DNA from: Prevotellaceae bacterium
GTDB lineage: Bacteria > Bacteroidota > Bacteroidia > Bacteroidales > UBA932
Length of the DNA: 7,942 nt
Reading direction: 5' to 3'
Assembly: GCA_031267155.1 (NCBI GenBank)
Contig: JAIRZR010000134.1
Span: 1-7,942, forward strand
The notes beneath the pieces are model-generated. The model ran no database searches, was not told the origin of the DNA, and was given only the letters and a program-made list of their open reading frames with translations. Of the stretch, positions 5,461 through 7,942 are shown in pieces. Made by a program: the position numbers and the translations under genes. Within the stretch, counting starts at the first letter, position 1, and every line of letters starts with the position of its first letter.

Positions 5461-7443
5461 CTATTTATAATTTGAAATTCCGGATGCTTCAAAAAATGAT
5501 TCTGTTACTTTGAATATTGTGCCGTGTCGGGCGCCTTTGGGGAGTGAAATCATGGAGGAAATATCTTCCCAGGTTTTCAGGTCTTTTGATCTTATTGCGC
5601 CATATTTTCCTTCGTTGAATTTGTCGAAATATACGATCCACCAGTCATTTACTTTTACCACAGACGGACCTTCCGCCAGATATTTATCTGTTTGAGTAAT
5701 CGGTTGCGGTTCTGCCGTATATGGTCCTCTGAGTTTTTTTGCGTATGCGATGTTCAAGGTTTTTTTCAACGGTTGATTCCGTTCGTCCTTGTAAAACATG
5801 ATCCATCGCCTGCCTGCACGGGCAATATTGGCATCTATAACCGTATAACCGGGGTCAAACAGCAGTTTTGTTTCTGAAAAAGTACTGAAATCTTTGCTTG
5901 TAACATAATATATACGGTGACCGTATTGACCTGCCTCATCCGGATACTGTCCGTTGACTGTTGACGACCAGTATATCATGTATTCGCCGTTCGCCCCGTC
6001 GTAAGTGATTTCCGGCGCCCAGCAGTTACGAACGCCGTCCCGGTGCGTCATTACCGGAATGTATTTCTGCTCCGACCAGTGTATTAAATCTCCGGATGAA
6101 GCATAGCCTATGCCCCTATCCGACCAGCTGACAGTCCAGACCATGTGAAAAAGCCCGTCGCCCCCTTTAATGATGCAGGGATCGCGCATGAGTCTGTCTT
6201 TGCTCAGTTCCGGCTTCAGGAACGTACTGTCATGATTCAGGGATTCCCATTTGTAGCAGTCTTTGCTGAAAGCCAGATGCAAGCCGTCTTCTCCATTGCC
6301 TTTGAAATATGAAAACATGTAAACCGTCTGTTCCGGATTGCCTTTACCGGCGTTTGCAGGTTTTATACCTCCGGTAATCTGTTTGTAAAACTCTAATTCC
6401 TGCTGCGAATACGGCGTTCCGTCCCGGCGAATCAAATCGTGTTGCCAGATTTCCGGTTCAGGATCTTTTTTGCCCCAATTGCAATACGTCTGAGTTCGTC
6501 CTGCAGCAAGTCCCCAACTGTAAGCGCCAATCCTGCTCGACTTGAACAGCGGCAAAATGACCTCCGGCGTATTTTTGCCCTGACGAAGCAGCCATTCGGT
6601 ACAAACCACCGGCCGTCCCGTTTCGTACGTCCAGTTAATTTTTTTCTCTACCCCGTCTTTTTTATCATAAGCATGAAACGAAACAATATCGGAACTGCTG
6701 CGGAATAACCGGCTTAATTCACTGTCAAAATTAAGCCAGGCGCCGATGGTCAATGGCTGAGCCGGTTTGACTTCTCTCGCCCAGGCAAAAATATTCTGTA
6801 CCAGTTGCGGTTTAATTTCACTCTTATTGTTACCCGGTTCATTGTACAGATCCCAGATGATAATCCGTTTATCTTTCCTGAACGTCCTGATCATATCCTG
6901 TTCGTAGGCTTTCAGTTTTTCCCACTGCGCTTCGTCGCGAACCATCGCTAAGGGCGGACTTGATACCCAGCTGCTCAGGATGACGCCGGGAACAGGTTCC
7001 TGCTGTTTCCCGACTGTGGCGACATTGCCCGAAAAATTGCAGTCGTCAAACAGAACCGGCATCACGCTGATTCCGTGTTTTTCCGCGACAGCGAGAAATT
7101 TTTTGAAGTTTGACTTTAACTTCTTCGCTTCGGCTTCCCAGACAACATAATTCAAAAACACGCGGACGGAATTGATTCCCCACTCTTTCGCCATGCCGAG
7201 TTCCCTGTCGATCGTTGGCAAATCAAACGTTTCGTCCTGCCACATTTCGACGTCGTTGACCGCGGTGGATGGCAAAAAGTTACATCCGACAATCCACTGC
7301 TGTTTCGCGTACCAGTCCGTCGCTTTTTCGACGCTCCACTGACCGGCGAGCAATTGCACCGTCCCGCCGGTATCTGTCTGCTGTCCGTAACCGTATAAGG
7401 AGACGGCTGTCATCAGCATAAAAAATAAAATACTTCTTTTCAT
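5461..7443 (-). CDS. Secreted bimodular glycoside hydrolase: GH5-like plus GH43-like domains
   Basis: A 660-residue protein with a signal peptide (residues 1 to about 20, ending GYG before QQTDTGG). Residues about 35-355 form a GH5/clan-A-type (beta/alpha)8 domain: WIVGCNFLPSTAVNDVEMWQ, VRVFLNYVVWE, then WDLYNEPGN with the expected acid/base Glu202, FHAYD with His257, and CTEW with the expected nucleophile Glu283. Residues about 370-650 form a five-bladed propeller resembling GH43: MRDP with Asp421, NCWAPEI, VIDANI with Asp537, and AEGP with Glu591 fit the base, pKa-modulating and acid residues of that family. Both sites therefore look intact. Related Bacteroidales proteins are often named 1,4-beta-xylanase or cellulase-family hydrolase, but the substrate cannot be told from sequence. 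The gene follows another at 28 nt and probably shares its transcript. No clear hairpin terminator follows. Confidence 0.85.
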   Translation of the reverse strand: MKRSILFFMLMTAVSLYGYGQQTDTGGTVQLLAGQWSVEKATDWYAKQQWIVGCNFLPSTAVNDVEMWQDETFDLPTIDRELGMAKEWGINSVRVFLNYVVWEAEAKKLKSNFKKFLAVAEKHGISVMPVLFDDCNFSGNVATVGKQQEPVPGVILSSWVSSPPLAMVRDEAQWEKLKAYEQDMIRTFRKDKRIIIWDLYNEPGNNKSEIKPQLVQNIFAWAREVKPAQPLTIGAWLNFDSELSRLFRSSSDIVSFHAYDKKDGVEKKINWTYETGRPVVCTEWLLRQGKNTPEVILPLFKSSRIGAYSWGLAAGRTQTYCNWGKKDPEPEIWQHDLIRRDGTPYSQQELEFYKQITGGIKPANAGKGNPEQTVYMFSYFKGNGEDGLHLAFSKDCYKWESLNHDSTFLKPELSKDRLMRDPCIIKGGDGLFHMVWTVSWSDRGIGYASSGDLIHWSEQKYIPVMTHRDGVRNCWAPEITYDGANGEYMIYWSSTVNGQYPDEAGQYGHRIYYVTSKDFSTFSETKLLFDPGYTVIDANIARAGRRWIMFYKDERNQPLKKTLNIAYAKKLRGPYTAEPQPITQTDKYLAEGPSVVKVNDWWIVYFDKFNEGKYGAIRSKDLKTWEDISSMISLPKGARHGTIFKVTESFFEASGISNYK

Positions 7444-7471
7444 TTCTTTATCTGTTTAATTTATTTATTTT

Positions 7472-7942
7472 CTATTCATAAGGCGCCGGCGGATTCGGAC
7501 TGATTGCCGTTACCGCGTCATATTCCTTGCGGTAGTCGGGGTGTCCTCTGAAAATCGTATCCCGCCGGCCGTAATATGTCCCGTAATACTGGCAGTTGGT
7601 GTCTATCCAGTTGGTAATTTGCAGCAGTTCTTCGGGCGTGAGTTTGATTTTGTCGTGCACTTTGGCCAGATGTGCGGCTCTTTGCCGGGCTTGAGGATCG
7701 TCGAGGAAGATGTCCGGTGCAAACATCGCCACCAGTACGGATGTGTATGAACCGAGCGACCTGGCGGGAAGATAGCGTACATTTCCGTTTTTCGGATGAT
7801 TCTCGCCTATGACCGGGCCTAAGAGACCCCGGTCGTACACGTTCACAAATTCGAATCCGTCGGATGCAATGTAAAATCCTTTGCCTTCCGTGGTATATTT
7901 TTCGTCGGGATGAGCCGGCGGAGCGGTGAAGTAAGTCCTGTC
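7472..7942 (-). CDS. C-terminal part of an HzsA-like protein (5' end outside window)
   Basis: The last 156 codons of a gene continuing past the window edge; the frame is open from 7942 and begins DRTYFTAPPAHPD. A GTG near 7844 is internal and not the likely start. The end, with LTPEELLQITNWIDTNCQYY followed by GTYYGRRD, matches the pattern of the C-terminal region of large secreted proteins related to hydrazine synthase alpha subunit, where a 'WIDxNxxYYGxY' stretch follows c-type haem domains. No CxxCH haem motif lies in the visible part. In Bacteroidota and Planctomycetota such proteins are usually unrelated to hydrazine metabolism and have no assigned role. Being 28 nt upstream of the hydrolase suggests a shared operon and perhaps a part in polysaccharide use. 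Confidence 0.55.
   Translation of the reverse strand, partial: DRTYFTAPPAHPDEKYTTEGKGFYIASDGFEFVNVYDRGLLGPVIGENHPKNGNVRYLPARSLGSYTSVLVAMFAPDIFLDDPQARQRAAHLAKVHDKIKLTPEELLQITNWIDTNCQYYGTYYGRRDTIFRGHPDYRKEYDAVTAISPNPPAPYE

Noticed and set aside
7844..7846. GTG as the start of the HzsA-like gene
   Set aside because: The same frame stays open and protein-like to the window edge, so this codon is internal.

Overview
The window looks like chromosomal DNA of a member of the Bacteroidota, most likely Bacteroidales. The evidence is a small membrane protein followed by a DUF4252-type exported protein, a DUF5723-type outer-membrane protein paired with an acidic-tailed lipoprotein, a TAnnTTTG-type promoter, A-rich leaders without clear Shine-Dalgarno sites, and ISAzo13 and GLUG-type surface-protein remnants. 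Assignment below order level is not possible from this sequence alone.

Layout. (1) Positions 1-1028, plus strand: the probable tail of an ECF sigma factor gene, a single-pass membrane protein with the look of an anti-sigma partner, and a secreted DUF4252-like protein. A perfect 18-bp hairpin terminator closes this operon. (2) Positions 1029-2133: a gene graveyard. It holds a REP-like palindromic element, an internally deleted ISAzo13-family transposase fragment fused directly to the 3' end of a GLUG-repeat surface-protein gene that is itself frameshifted at a C6 run, a 16-bp tandem repeat, and a second hairpin terminator. (3) Positions 2134-4827, minus strand: a two-gene operon encoding a lipoprotein followed by a DUF5723-like beta-barrel protein that ends in a calcium-binding thrombospondin type-3 motif without an OmpA domain. 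A Bacteroidota-type promoter lies upstream near 4907-4939. (4) Positions 4828-5460: a long non-coding gap with a striking 96-bp palindrome (46-bp perfect arms, 4-nt centre). The palindrome carries four copies of a 14-mer, two of which lie in exact TGTGA-N6-TCACA boxes. A 37-bp relic of a glycoside hydrolase gene sits just before 5460. (5) Positions 5461-7942, minus strand: a bimodular GH5-like plus GH43-like secreted enzyme, preceded at 28 nt by the 3' end of a large protein whose tail resembles the C-terminal region of hydrazine-synthase-alpha-like (HzsA) proteins.

How the genes may work together. The lipoprotein and barrel protein probably act together at the outer membrane. The bimodular hydrolase probably acts on plant or other polysaccharide in the periplasm or outside the cell. 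The sigma, membrane protein and DUF4252 set forms a separate regulatory unit. The least explained element is the four-box palindrome at 5198-5293: it is too far from any visible promoter to be an ordinary operator and lacks the U-tract of an ordinary terminator.
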